From an uncultured Flavobacteriaceae bacterium (GTDB taxonomy: Bacteria; Bacteroidota; Bacteroidia; Flavobacteriales; Flavobacteriaceae), in the NCBI GenBank assembly GCA_947497245.1, contig CANMFO010000002.1:558001-622000 (forward strand): DNA of 64,000 nucleotides, in the 5' to 3' direction. This document shows, in pieces, positions 36,582 through 45,036 of the stretch. Made by a program: the position numbers and the translations under genes. How positions within the stretch are numbered: position 1 is the first letter of the stretch; each line of letters opens with the position of its first letter. Below the pieces are notes generated by a model. It was not told where the DNA came from and did no database searches. It saw only the letters and a list, made by a program, of their open reading frames with translations.

Positions 36582-37787
36582 TCAGGATTTGCCATCAAGG
36601 TAGTCTTGCAGATAGGCATAGCGAGGCGTGAGCTTTCCATTTTGGGTCATCCGGGCGCGCTCGAGGATACCGTCCCAGTCGTTGTTGAAAAAGGCGGGGA
36701 TCACGTTTTTGACGAAGGCCTCCCCAAAGCCGTCGCTGGCATCACGGGGGAGTTCGGCCGGGAGGTTGTCTACCGCCATGACGGCAATGGCATTCTCCTG
36801 CTTAAAATCGGTTTCGCTTTCGGCATGGGGGTCGTACCCGTAAATGGGATCGGCAATGGTGGAGGGTTTGATGGTAGTGGCCACGGGGCCATCGATATCG
36901 CAGCTCACATCGGCGACCACGCTGATCTTAAAATCGGGCCGCTTGGCATCCTCACGGGTGTAGAGGTAAGGTGCCCCCTGCCCATAAAAATGCCCGGCGA
37001 TATAGAAATCGGTCACTTTTGCGAAACGGTAGAAATTGGAGCGGTACTCCTGGGGGTTGGCAAAAAAATCGGACTTGTTGCCCCGTACGCCGTCCAAGCG
37101 CCTGTTGTAGTCCGAGGCATCGATCTGGCAGTAGACGGGCTCGTTGAACTCCTGTCCGAGGTATTCCCCGACGTTCACGCGCCTCAGCCCCATGGCGTCG
37201 AGCATTTCCCGGGCGCCATTGCCCACCCGTCCGCGACCGGTAAGCAAGATCTTGATGTTGGGCAGTGTTATTTTCCGCAGCTCCGCGATCAGCGCCTGCT
37301 GGTCGGCCAGGGTCTCTGCCTTGGGCAGTTGAAACCGATCGTGCTTTAGTCCGTAGGTCCGGATACCGTTATAGGCCCCGACGATACCCGCATAGCGCCC
37401 AAAGGCGACCAGGCGGATGCCCTTGGCATTGGTGATCACCTCATGGTCGTAGAGTTCGATGTTCTTTTCGAGGATCGCCCGGAGCAGTTTTCGGTTGTAG
37501 GGCTGTTTTTTGATGGTATGGGAGAAGAAAAAATACGTTTTGTCCGGGACAAGGTCTTGGATCGGGACCTCCTTGACACCGAGGAGCACATCGCAATCGG
37601 CCATTTTATCGGCCACTTCGATTCCGGCAGCGCGGTACTCGGCATCGGTAAAGGTGCGGATGGGGGAGGGCTCCACGATGATCTGGGCATCGGGATAGGA
37701 TGCAAGGACGCTTTGACAGGCCGCTGGTGACAGCACTACGCGCCTATCGGGGGGATTTTTGCGTTCGCGGATGATTCCAAATTTCAT
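36582..37787 (-). CDS. Saccharopine/alanine dehydrogenase-like NAD-dependent oxidoreductase
   Basis: This 401-residue enzyme has the AlaDH/PNT N-terminal domain (MKFGIIRERKNPPDRRVVLSP). A Rossmann motif TGRGRVGNGAREML and a VVADVSCDIDGPVATT segment follow. These features resemble lysine-forming saccharopine dehydrogenases (LYS1 type). The physiological substrate is uncertain. It stands alone upstream of the tmRNA region. Confidence 0.85.
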   Translation of the reverse strand: MKFGIIRERKNPPDRRVVLSPAACQSVLASYPDAQIIVEPSPIRTFTDAEYRAAGIEVADKMADCDVLLGVKEVPIQDLVPDKTYFFFSHTIKKQPYNRKLLRAILEKNIELYDHEVITNAKGIRLVAFGRYAGIVGAYNGIRTYGLKHDRFQLPKAETLADQQALIAELRKITLPNIKILLTGRGRVGNGAREMLDAMGLRRVNVGEYLGQEFNEPVYCQIDASDYNRRLDGVRGNKSDFFANPQEYRSNFYRFAKVTDFYIAGHFYGQGAPYLYTREDAKRPDFKISVVADVSCDIDGPVATTIKPSTIADPIYGYDPHAESETDFKQENAIAVMAVDNLPAELPRDASDGFGEAFVKNVIPAFFNNDWDGILERARMTQNGKLTPRYAYLQDYLDGKS

Positions 37788-37883
37788 GCAGTATGGTTTT
37801 TTCTAACATTAAGAGCGGTCGTGGTTTCAAATGTAACAGTTGACACGGCTTTGACAAAACTTTTTTTGGAATACTTTTTGGGG

Positions 37884-37891
37884 TATCTTTG
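37884..37891 (+). promoter_or_regulatory. Candidate promoter upstream of tmRNA
   Basis: TATCTTTG is a consensus -7 element about 200 bases before the mature tmRNA 5' end. A TTTG at 37865-37868 is a possible but close -33 element. It could drive a longer tmRNA precursor or a separate small RNA. Confidence 0.4.
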
Positions 37892-37906
37892 TGCCCCTTC
37901 GCCGAG

Positions 37907-37958
37907 GCTTCGGGGCACAAGGGTGCAATTTTGCTGAAGCTTCGGGGCACAAGGGTGC
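37907..37958. repeat. Two 20-bp direct repeats upstream of tmRNA
   Basis: A GC-rich 20-base unit (GCTTCGGGGC followed by ACAAGGGTGC) occurs at 37907-37926 and again exactly at 37939-37958, a period of 32 bases. Upstream, GTGCCCC at 37890-37897 can pair with the GGGGCAC inside either copy. Downstream, CCCCGA-GCAT-TCGGGG (38001-38016) forms another hairpin. No gene is visible in 37788-38094. Confidence 0.7.
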
Positions 37959-38094
37959 GTTAGGGATTGCGGCAAGTACCGTGTACGGCCAAAAGCCCGA
38001 CCCCGAGCATTCGGGGGAACGCCCTAAGGAAAAGAGATAAGTTCATTGAAATAGAACCGATACGCGTGCGATAGGTGCGCCTATTTGGTTCCAT

Positions 38095-38490
38095 GGGGCC
38101 GACTGGTTTTGACAGCGAGACCAATGGCGATGTAAGCATGCCGAGCGCTGGGATACAGCTCGTTAATCTCATATTTCACACTTTTAATTGGCGATAATAA
38201 TTACGCTCTTGCCGCTTAATCCGAATTACAGTAGGATTTAGCCTCGTTCCCGCTAGGCGGGAAAGCGAGATGTCCCTGGATAGCCCTTGTTGACGGCGAT
38301 CTTTTCCGGGGCACCATAAAAGTCAACACAAGGGCACTGAGGCTTCGGCAGTGCCACCAAAACCTTAAGGAGCTAAGTGTGCATTAGGCCGTTTCCGGTC
38401 AGGTGCGCATCGAAAACCAATCGGAAACTACGCATGTAGAAAGCATGGTTATTGCTTGTTTGGACGAGGGTTCGAATCCCTCCGGCTCCA
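38095..38490 (+). ncRNA. ssrA: Transfer-messenger RNA (tmRNA)
   Basis: The 5' end GGGGCCG pairs with CGGCTCC at the 3' end as a tRNA-like acceptor stem. The T-arm GAGGGTTCGAATCCCTC (38466-38482) and the GACTGGTTTTGACAGCGAGACC D-region are typical. The tag frame at 38190-38219 encodes GDNNYALAA and a TAA stop. The 3' CCA is not encoded, with discriminator A at 38490. It rescues stalled ribosomes with SmpB. An integrase gene lies directly downstream, a common situation at ssrA. Confidence 0.97.
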
Positions 38491-38513
38491 CTTTTTAAGT
38501 ATCAAAACGATAC

Positions 38514-38549
38514 AAAATCCTGTAAACCTCTGATTTACAGGATTTTTTT
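38514..38549 (+). terminator. Terminator of tmRNA
   Basis: A perfect 13-bp stem (38514-38526 with 38534-38546) closes a seven-base loop and continues into a T tract. Confidence 0.9.
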
Positions 38550-38603
38550 ATTTTATTTACTTTCGTTTTATATCAAATTATATCATATTTTAGGTGACCT
38601 ATT

Positions 38604-38638
38604 CGGTGAGTGTTTGGTTTTTAAAAAAACACTCACCG
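38604..38638. repeat. Inverted repeat between tmRNA and integrase
   Basis: A perfect 12-bp inverted repeat, CGGTGAGTGTTT at 38604-38615 with its complement at 38627-38638, has an 11-base spacer. It could be a second terminator or a binding site of the integration machinery. It is just inside the presumed left end of the island. Confidence 0.6.
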
Positions 38639-38727
38639 ATTTCTTTATAATTATCTGAATATATGTTAATTACAAAAATGATATTTTTCTTTTTTGTATC
38701 TTTATTTATGTTAAAAATACCTCCAAA

Positions 38728-39981
38728 ATGAGCCATTCTTTCTCTCAGCTATTTTACCTCAAGGGAAGACATTTTGAAAAATACGTGAAAATCCCGATAT
38801 ACTTGCGTTTGACGGTAAACGGTCAGCGAAGCGAATTGAGTATTTCCCGTAAAGTCGACCCTGAAAAATGGAATGCTCGGACGGGAAGAATGCGTGGATG
38901 CGGTATGGAAGCGACACAACTAAATCAATACCTTGATATGGTTCGGGCTAAGATAAACAAGATACAGTTTCGATTGGTAGAAGAAGGAAATCCATTTACG
39001 GCTTTGGACATCAAGAATATTTTCCAAGGGAAGGACAGGGAAATAAAAATGCTTCTGGTTGTATTTAATGAACATAATCGCCAAATGAAAAATCTGGTAG
39101 ATAAGGAATTTTCCCTTAGTACCTGGAAGCGATACTTCACAACCAGAAACCACGTAGCGGAATTCATTCGCCATGAATATAAACGGGAAGATCTACCCGT
39201 ACAGGATGTGGACCTAAGGTTTATAACCCGATTTGAATACTTTATGAAATCGGTTAAGGACTGTAATCGTAACAGCGCATTAAAGTATATCAACAATTTT
39301 AAGAAAATTGTCCGCCTGGCCGTGGCCAATGGCTGGATTGCCAGAGATCCCTTTTACAATTATAAGGTAAAATTCAAATGGGTAGACCGCGAATTCCTCT
39401 CTACAGAAGAGTTACAACGCCTGGTAGATCTTGAAATTAACTGGCCGCGTATTCATATGGTGAGAGATATGTTCGTCTTTTGCTGCTATACCGGGCTAGC
39501 TTATATTGATATTAAGAAATTAACTCAAGATAATCTGGTTAGAAATATTGACGGAGAGCTTTGGATCGAGGCCAAACGCACTAAAACAGATGCCAAATTT
39601 AGTATCCCCTTACTCCCTACTGCGCTTGCTATCTTGGAAAAGTACAAAGACCATCCAAAAGTAGTCAATGGAGAATGCGTATTGCCCGTTCTCAGCAATC
39701 AGAAGGCCAATGCCTACCTTAAGGAAATTGCGGACCTCTGCGGGATAAAAAAGAACCTGACCACCCATTTGGCTCGGCATACTTTTGCGACCACGGTCAC
39801 CCTCTCCAATGGGGTGCCTATTGAAACAGTGGGCAAGATGCTGGGGCATAAAAATCTTAGGACCACTCAGCATTATGCCAAGATTGTTGATAGTAAGGTG
39901 AGCGAGGATATGGAGATGTTGAAGGGGATACTAATATCTGATTTAAGGTCAAAATCTTTAAATAACCAACATCAAAAATAA
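38728..39981 (+). CDS. Tyrosine site-specific integrase (CTnDOT-type)
   Basis: This 417-residue integrase has an N-terminal Arm-binding domain, a SAM-like core-binding domain (about 100-200) and the catalytic domain. Visible catalytic residues are His347 and Arg350 in HLARHTF, His374 in LGHKN and Tyr383. The usual first arginine is replaced: the motif reads CCYTGLAY rather than TGLR. This is also the case in the IntDOT branch of Bacteroidota integrases. It lies 240 bases beyond tmRNA and points away from it, and probably inserted the island there. Confidence 0.95.
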   Translation: MSHSFSQLFYLKGRHFEKYVKIPIYLRLTVNGQRSELSISRKVDPEKWNARTGRMRGCGMEATQLNQYLDMVRAKINKIQFRLVEEGNPFTALDIKNIFQGKDREIKMLLVVFNEHNRQMKNLVDKEFSLSTWKRYFTTRNHVAEFIRHEYKREDLPVQDVDLRFITRFEYFMKSVKDCNRNSALKYINNFKKIVRLAVANGWIARDPFYNYKVKFKWVDREFLSTEELQRLVDLEINWPRIHMVRDMFVFCCYTGLAYIDIKKLTQDNLVRNIDGELWIEAKRTKTDAKFSIPLLPTALAILEKYKDHPKVVNGECVLPVLSNQKANAYLKEIADLCGIKKNLTTHLARHTFATTVTLSNGVPIETVGKMLGHKNLRTTQHYAKIVDSKVSEDMEMLKGILISDLRSKSLNNQHQK

Positions 39982-40000
39982 ATCACTTGAAAAAACCAAA

Positions 40001-40321
40001 ATGAATCAAGAAGTCGTTGAAATAATTGAACAAAAAAGGGATGAACTCAAACAAATGGAATATTCAAGATCCAATATTTCGTTAGCCATTGACATATGTC
40101 TAGATATCAGGAATCAGGTGAACAAATTGAAACCGGAAAACGATTCTGAATTGCGTCGGTTTATCAGAAATTGGAAGCTTTCTACTGATAAATTCCAACA
40201 CTTGACATCGAATGAAGAGGAATTTGATGATACCCCGGCATACTGGGAAGACGCCGTAAAGGAAATGGTCTTTGACGTGAATGGGTTGCTAAGACATTTA
40301 ACAAAAAAAATGAAAAATTAA
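40001..40321 (+). CDS. Hypothetical helical protein
   Basis: This 106-residue, charged, mostly helical protein starts 20 bases after the integrase gene in the same direction. No family was recognised. It may be an excision/regulatory accessory of the integrase, but nothing in the sequence proves that. The following about 230 bases hold only a 30-codon frame (40368-40460) that is not claimed as a gene. Confidence 0.6.
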   Translation: MNQEVVEIIEQKRDELKQMEYSRSNISLAIDICLDIRNQVNKLKPENDSELRRFIRNWKLSTDKFQHLTSNEEEFDDTPAYWEDAVKEMVFDVNGLLRHLTKKMKN

Positions 40322-40550
40322 TTTAGGACATAAAACTCGGCGCACCACGCAGCATTGTGCTAGGACTATGAACAAAATGGAGAAGTATGATATGGCTGCT
40401 TTGAAGGAGAAGTTGGCCGGGATTGAGAATAAAGAAGGTAGAAAGAAGTTAAGAAATTAATCATCCAATATTTGAATTTTTAGGTAGATACTAAAACTCC
40501 CTGAACATATTAAATTCTTTACAAAAGGAGCGATTTGTAAATAGTATCTT

Positions 40551-40967
40551 TTATTTGAGCTTTAATTCTTCCCACTTGTTTTCATACCTAGAAAAACTAA
40601 AACTTCCTTCTCTTGGATTTCTTAGGACACCATTTTCATCAGTTGCAGCATAGATATTTCCTTTGTTCGTGAGTATTTTGTCTTTACGCGCTATAAAATA
40701 TCTTCCATCTGGTTCTAAATAGACAATTATATGTGTGCATGATTCGCGTTCCTTTTGTGATACGGGTGCTGTAAGGTTTGACTTGGATGATCTATTGTCA
40801 ATATCCATAGTCTTTAACTCTATACGACAGTGGTGATTTAATCCTGGGAAAACTACAAGTAAATCATATCCATCATCAAAAGCTTCTCCAACAAGCCAAC
40901 CCATTTGTTGTAATTTATATGCAACACGTGCTCTTCCCACTTTTTCTAGTGCAAGATTTCTACTCAT
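40551..40967 (-). CDS. PD-(D/E)XK nuclease-like protein
   Basis: This 138-residue protein shows the order of a PD-(D/E)XK nuclease core. Glu9 is in the first helix, Asp35 in DDGYDLLVV, and Glu50-Leu-Lys52 in RIELKT. A C-terminal half with FIARKDKILTNKGNIY completes it. It is the last gene of a tight three-gene operon with an OLD-type ATPase and a membrane protein. A DNA- or RNA-cutting role in defence is inferred. Confidence 0.65.
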   Translation of the reverse strand: MSRNLALEKVGRARVAYKLQQMGWLVGEAFDDGYDLLVVFPGLNHHCRIELKTMDIDNRSSKSNLTAPVSQKERESCTHIIVYLEPDGRYFIARKDKILTNKGNIYAATDENGVLRNPREGSFSFSRYENKWEELKLK

Positions 40968-40970
40968 CCT

Positions 40971-41705
40971 TTATTTGCAATTTAGAAAAGAAAAGACTTG
41001 TGGGTTTCTTGGCTTAATCTGAATTTCTTCAATTTCTTCAAATCTTCTAATAATTGAGACTTTGTTTTTCAAATCATAGAGAAAAATATAATTTTCGGAT
41101 TTTCCCACATACTCTACCGATTCCTTTAATAATGTTGTTTTATCCTTTAATATTATTTTGTATTCGACATCGTTTTTCTTGTCAAGAATTTTATATGCAT
41201 CCTTATATGCACTTATCACTATGCTAGATATTGTTAGCCCAAATAAACAAATCCCGAAATAAAACCATCTCTTTTCTTTATTTGTTGGAAGTATAAGTGG
41301 GAGAAACCAGAAGACAAAAGCTATGTATTGAATAACGACTAATTTTTCAAATAAGGTTTCACAATATAGTAAAGTAAACACAAGGGGGATTGAGACAATC
41401 AATATGAAAACAACGATATATCTTATCTGTCTGCGTAAACTAACATTATTCTCGATTGTATCCCCATCACCTTCCTTACTAATTTTACGATAGTAAAGAA
41501 TCCCTGAGACGCCCCCTAGTATGACAGGTCCAAGGAATAGTCCTAAATGATGTAAATCATCTATGAATAATGGGATGTACTCAGTTACACCAACATAATA
41601 GACAATTTTAATATTGAAGATATTATAAAATATCGCCAATTTAATGGAACTAACAATTATTAAGAAAATTGCCAAAGTCGGCAGCCATTTGCCTATCTTT
41701 TCCAT
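40971..41705 (-). CDS. Membrane protein of the OLD operon
   Basis: This 244-residue protein has about five hydrophobic segments in its first 170 residues. A soluble C-terminal domain (about 175-244) may be a small beta domain (EYKIILKDKTTLL). It starts five bases after the OLD gene and ends three bases before the nuclease-like gene. No family was recognised. Membrane partners are common effectors in phage-defence operons, so an effector or anchor role is possible. Confidence 0.7.
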   Translation of the reverse strand: MEKIGKWLPTLAIFLIIVSSIKLAIFYNIFNIKIVYYVGVTEYIPLFIDDLHHLGLFLGPVILGGVSGILYYRKISKEGDGDTIENNVSLRRQIRYIVVFILIVSIPLVFTLLYCETLFEKLVVIQYIAFVFWFLPLILPTNKEKRWFYFGICLFGLTISSIVISAYKDAYKILDKKNDVEYKIILKDKTTLLKESVEYVGKSENYIFLYDLKNKVSIIRRFEEIEEIQIKPRNPQVFSFLNCK

Positions 41706-41710
41706 AAAGA

Positions 41711-43441
41711 TTAAGATTTTAGTATTTCGAAGAGGGTTTTAAAATTTAGTCTTGTTTCTTTTGTTATTATCTCCGATGCCGCTTTTAATTTTGTATTCTC
41801 AGTATTGAGAACAGAAAATATTGTTGAAAACTCTTTCTTGTTCGTTCTACTTGTTTTTTCCACTCCAAAACAAATCTTGTATAAATCCTTCTTTTCTTGT
41901 GTGCTTATATAGCCCTCAATTTTTTTATTGTCGATTGGTAGGATTATCACTGTCTGACTATCTAAATCGAATTCTTTAATATATTTTTTTTGGGCTATTT
42001 TCCCTTCCTTATCTGAATCTAAAAGCACTTTAAATTTTGAATTCCATCCAATATTGAAAGAAATCATGGTACTTAAATTTTGCGCCGAAGTACCAGGATA
42101 AATAACGTATCCAAATTCCTCATTAGGAAACAAAATTTCATGCATGACGGTTAATACTTTTCTATCTGACGGTCCTTCGGTAATAATAGCTCTGTCCCAA
42201 GGTACTGTCAATGAATTTGGGACTATGTTAAGTACATTTGCCAAAGGTTGATAGTAAGTCTCATTGGACTTATCTATCCTGATATAATCCGACCAAAGTG
42301 TACTTTTAACAGAGCCATGGTTTCTTTCAATTACATAGGTTGTCTTTATATTTTCCAGTGAAATAAGATATTGACTATGAGTGCTATATATTACCGAAGT
42401 ATCTTCAACAAGTTTCTGAAAATCCGAAATCATGTTTTGCTGAGCAGTAGAATGTAAGTTTGAAGCGGGCTCATCAATTAGTAAAATTGGTTTGCCAGAA
42501 TTAACACGAAGTTTTTTTCTTCTAAACTCGGTTTTCATAAGAAAGGAAAGGTACCAAAGTGCACCTTTACTCCTTTCGTCCACGGCATAGGTGGTTCCGT
42601 CAGTGTCGGTTATTGATATTTCAAAATAACTTCTGCCGATATGGTAGGTTAGTTCTGTTTCCTCAATATCTTTAACCCCTGATAATTCTTTCCATTTTTC
42701 AGAAAAGGATTTATTTAATGTTTTATTTACCCGTTTCAGCACAGTAGCTGCATCCCTTAATCTCGGGTTACTTTTTGAATGGAGGGTTTTGAAACTTTTA
42801 ATTGAGAAGTTCTCATCAGTATTGTAAAATAAACCGTCAATAATATCATACCAATCCATATTAAAGGCATCATTAGTCTTCACGGTAAAGATTTTTTCAG
42901 GAATTCGATCTTTGAAATCTTCAAAGTATATAATAAATGGACATCGTCGTACTAATTCCTTTGCAAGAATTCTATTAAATTTTTCCTTCGCTAAGGGATG
43001 AGTAGAAACTATTCTGTAATAATAAGGTTGTGGATTACCATTTTTGAATGGTATTACTCTTTTAATTTTAAGTTTCTTTTTTTCATTCACCTGATCAAAG
43101 AAAGCTTGAACGAGTGATTTCATGCTATGATTGGTTAATCCACGATTGAAAATATTATTATAATCCTTGAGGTCAAGATTACCCTCAATTTCAATTGTAG
43201 CTGTAATGGTGGCAGATTTATTTGAACTCACATCGGACTTCTTCCGAATTGATGTAAAGAATTTGCTCTTGTGGTCTTCAGAAGGATCATTTAAATAATC
43301 GAACGCCTCTATCGCCTTAAGAATCGTAGTTTTCCCAGATTCGTTTAAGCCCAACAACAAAATAAGTTCATCCTTTTCAAGGTTAATATCTACTTCATCT
43401 ATTCCTTTGAAGTTTTCAATTTTAAAATTTTTATAAATCAT
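41711..43441 (-). CDS. OLD-family ATPase with TOPRIM nuclease domain
   Basis: This 576-residue protein has a split ABC-type ATPase: Walker A GLNESGKTT (31-39), signature-like DERSKGALWYLSF (288-300), Walker B ILLIDEP (319-325) and H-loop His355. A C-terminal TOPRIM domain follows with Glu422 in ITEGPSDRK and the Asp475-x-Asp477 pair in LLDSDKEG. This is the layout of OLD nucleases, several of which act against phages. It is the first gene of a three-gene operon. A TATTTTTG promoter box lies upstream (complement of 43474-43481). Confidence 0.9.
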   Translation of the reverse strand: MIYKNFKIENFKGIDEVDINLEKDELILLLGLNESGKTTILKAIEAFDYLNDPSEDHKSKFFTSIRKKSDVSSNKSATITATIEIEGNLDLKDYNNIFNRGLTNHSMKSLVQAFFDQVNEKKKLKIKRVIPFKNGNPQPYYYRIVSTHPLAKEKFNRILAKELVRRCPFIIYFEDFKDRIPEKIFTVKTNDAFNMDWYDIIDGLFYNTDENFSIKSFKTLHSKSNPRLRDAATVLKRVNKTLNKSFSEKWKELSGVKDIEETELTYHIGRSYFEISITDTDGTTYAVDERSKGALWYLSFLMKTEFRRKKLRVNSGKPILLIDEPASNLHSTAQQNMISDFQKLVEDTSVIYSTHSQYLISLENIKTTYVIERNHGSVKSTLWSDYIRIDKSNETYYQPLANVLNIVPNSLTVPWDRAIITEGPSDRKVLTVMHEILFPNEEFGYVIYPGTSAQNLSTMISFNIGWNSKFKVLLDSDKEGKIAQKKYIKEFDLDSQTVIILPIDNKKIEGYISTQEKKDLYKICFGVEKTSRTNKKEFSTIFSVLNTENTKLKAASEIITKETRLNFKTLFEILKS

Positions 43442-43473
43442 ATTTTGTTATTTTAAACCTTTCTGAGTACTGA

Positions 43474-43481
43474 CAAAAATA
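43474..43481 (-). promoter_or_regulatory. Candidate -7 element of the OLD operon
   Basis: The minus strand reads TATTTTTG, matching TAnnTTTG, 32 bases upstream of the OLD start codon. No strong -33 was seen. Confidence 0.45.
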
Positions 43482-43681
43482 TTTTCCATTTCCAGTTGTT
43501 CACCCAGAAAACACCTAAACATTACTTCACCTATGTTGACTAATGTTTTTTACCTTAATCTATTAAATATCGTGAAACTGTTAAAGGAAAAATATTAAAC
43601 GAACAACTAGTTATTGGGAGTAATTAACAAATCGACGAAATGTAAGAATTTATAGACGTACGTAGGTCAAGTCAACAAAAA

Positions 43682-43707
43682 AGCTTCTATTGAAGAAGCT
43701 GATTTTT
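43682..43707. terminator. Possible bidirectional terminator
   Basis: AGCTTCT (43682-43688) and AGAAGCT (43694-43700) form a seven-bp stem with A residues before and GATTTTT after. It lies in the 636-base gap between the OLD operon and the next gene. Confidence 0.5.
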
Positions 43708-43789
43708 ACTCAGACTCTTTACATTACGCCTTATAAAGATGATTTGAATCTATGGATAAACTTACATAAATATGCTTGAGAAAGCCAAT

Positions 43790-43938
43790 ACTCTTCACAA
43801 AATCCGCTTTTCGGAAAAAGTTTAATTGCAACTAGAAACATTTTTAGAAATAGTCTAAAAGCTCAAGCAAACGCTGAGAACTTTTTCTTAGAAGCGCAGC
43901 CCCCAAATCCACCATAACTTACCTGCGCATGGATCCTG
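43790..43938 (-). pseudogene. Remnant of a tyrosine recombinase start and its upstream region
   Basis: About 140 bases here align with 48953-49092, the start and 5' flank of the intact small recombinase gene. On the minus strand the piece still reads LNFFRKADFVKS where the intact protein has LNFLQKVDFVKS, then diverges and stops. It is a decayed duplicate that marks an earlier recombination event. Confidence 0.7.
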
Positions 43939-44005
43939 TTTCGATTTTATAGTGTTCCGGTAGATAAGCGTAAGGTAAAATCGAAATAGGGCGCAAATAC
44001 TATGG
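43931..44005. repeat. 75-bp repeat with long inverted arms (copy 1)
   Basis: This stretch resembles 53741-53816 (shared GTTCCGG-AGATAAG core and GGGCGCAAAT-CTATGG end). Copy 1 contains perfect 11-bp inverted arms, TTTCGATTTTA (43939-43949) and its complement (43976-43986), around a 26-base loop. The structure recalls a recombination site. Confidence 0.65.
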
Positions 44006-44078
44006 CTCTAAAACTTACTGAAATAGAATAATTCTGGGAGTTATTACAAGTCCAACAACTCCCGTTTGATCATAGAGA

Positions 44079-44486
44079 TCAATTGTCAAACTTACGTTTA
44101 ATAATATCGATTAATTGCTCAAAGTCTGATTCTTTAAACTTTAATTCAGGCGAATTATCTTCGAATCCTTCTGCAAGTTCATCTATAGAAAAGCTGACTC
44201 CATATATTCTTTTGTGATTGAGATGAATTGTGAGCATATGTTCTAAATCATCTTTATTTAATTCAAAAAAATACCTTACATGGCTAACTATACTATAAGG
44301 ATTTTCTCGTCTGTAAATTTCATAAGTTTCGAAGAATGGTTTAGGGGTAAATGAACCAAACATGTCATTACCTTCAATATAATAACCTTTGAAATTAATG
44401 TCTATATTCATGTAATTACCAAAACTGAATACAATTTCTTTTATTTGACTGTCTTTTTCTAAAAAATATTCTTGAAGAGAGTTCAT
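44079..44486 (-). CDS. Hypothetical protein
   Basis: This 135-residue acidic protein is predicted alpha/beta. It has aromatic-rich strands and a C-terminal helix ending in KESDFEQLIDIIKRKFDN. No family was recognised. It is flanked on both sides by repeat and remnant sequence, so it may be a single-gene cargo of the island. Confidence 0.6.
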   Translation of the reverse strand: MNSLQEYFLEKDSQIKEIVFSFGNYMNIDINFKGYYIEGNDMFGSFTPKPFFETYEIYRRENPYSIVSHVRYFFELNKDDLEHMLTIHLNHKRIYGVSFSIDELAEGFEDNSPELKFKESDFEQLIDIIKRKFDN

Positions 44487-44556
44487 AATCCTAATTCATT
44501 TACCGCTTAAGTTAGTGATAATTCTATCTAAAAATATGTTATTAATTTTGTATACT

Positions 44557-44597
44557 GCCCCAAATCTCACCATAACTAACCTGCGCGTGGATTCTCG
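44557..44597. repeat. 40-bp repeat, third copy
   Basis: The segment CAAATCTCACCATAACTAAC plus CTGCGCGTGGAT matches 43899-43938 closely and 49060-49095 more loosely. In this copy it directly precedes an integrase fragment. Confidence 0.6.
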
Positions 44598-44604
44598 CAT
44601 TATC

Positions 44605-44730
44605 GAAATTGGGAATACCCCTGCTCCCAACTGTCAAAGCTATTTTAGAAAAGTACCAAAACCACCCCAGGGTGGTCAACGAGAAATGTGTGCTGCCTGT
44701 CCTTAGTAATCAAAAGTCCAATGCCTATCT
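44605..44730 (+). pseudogene. Integrase fragment
   Basis: About 42 codons (IPLLPTVKAILEKYQNHP, then VLPVLSNQKSNAYL) closely match the part of the intact integrase encoded near 39600-39720. Both ends of the gene are missing. It shows that a second integrase of the same family once lay here. Confidence 0.85.
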
Positions 44731-44905
44731 GTTCGATTCGCTGAGCCAAGTAAGGATCCTCTCTGACCAATGGAGAGATCACTACAATGAAAAAAGACTG
44801 CATGAAGCATTACAAAACCTAACGCCCAAAGATTTTTTAACTAACTATGGAAAAGCTAGCTTTTCCATATCTAAAAATGAACTAAATTGTAAGACCCAAC
44901 TGTAG
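44731..44905 (+). pseudogene. IS3-family transposase C-terminal remnant
   Basis: Fused in frame to the integrase fragment is the tail of an IS3-type OrfB: FDSLSQVRILSDQWRDHYNE and RLHEALQNLTPKDFL. The DDE core is absent, so the element is dead. The junction lies near 44730. The bases up to 45036 contain nothing else supported. Confidence 0.75.
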
Positions 44906-45036
44906 CTAATTAAGGGGTGCTTGCAGAACCTCAGAACAACCTGAACCAGTTTCACCAGTTAGCCCAAGTATTGTGAACTTTTTTCTAAGATTGTAATATG
45001 GTCAAGGCTGATTCCTTTTCCATTACCTTCCATGCT

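Noticed and set aside
40368-40460. 30-codon reading frame downstream of the integrase operon
   Set aside because: It is too short and unsupported by any promoter or family. It could be a truncated remnant, so it is not listed as a gene.
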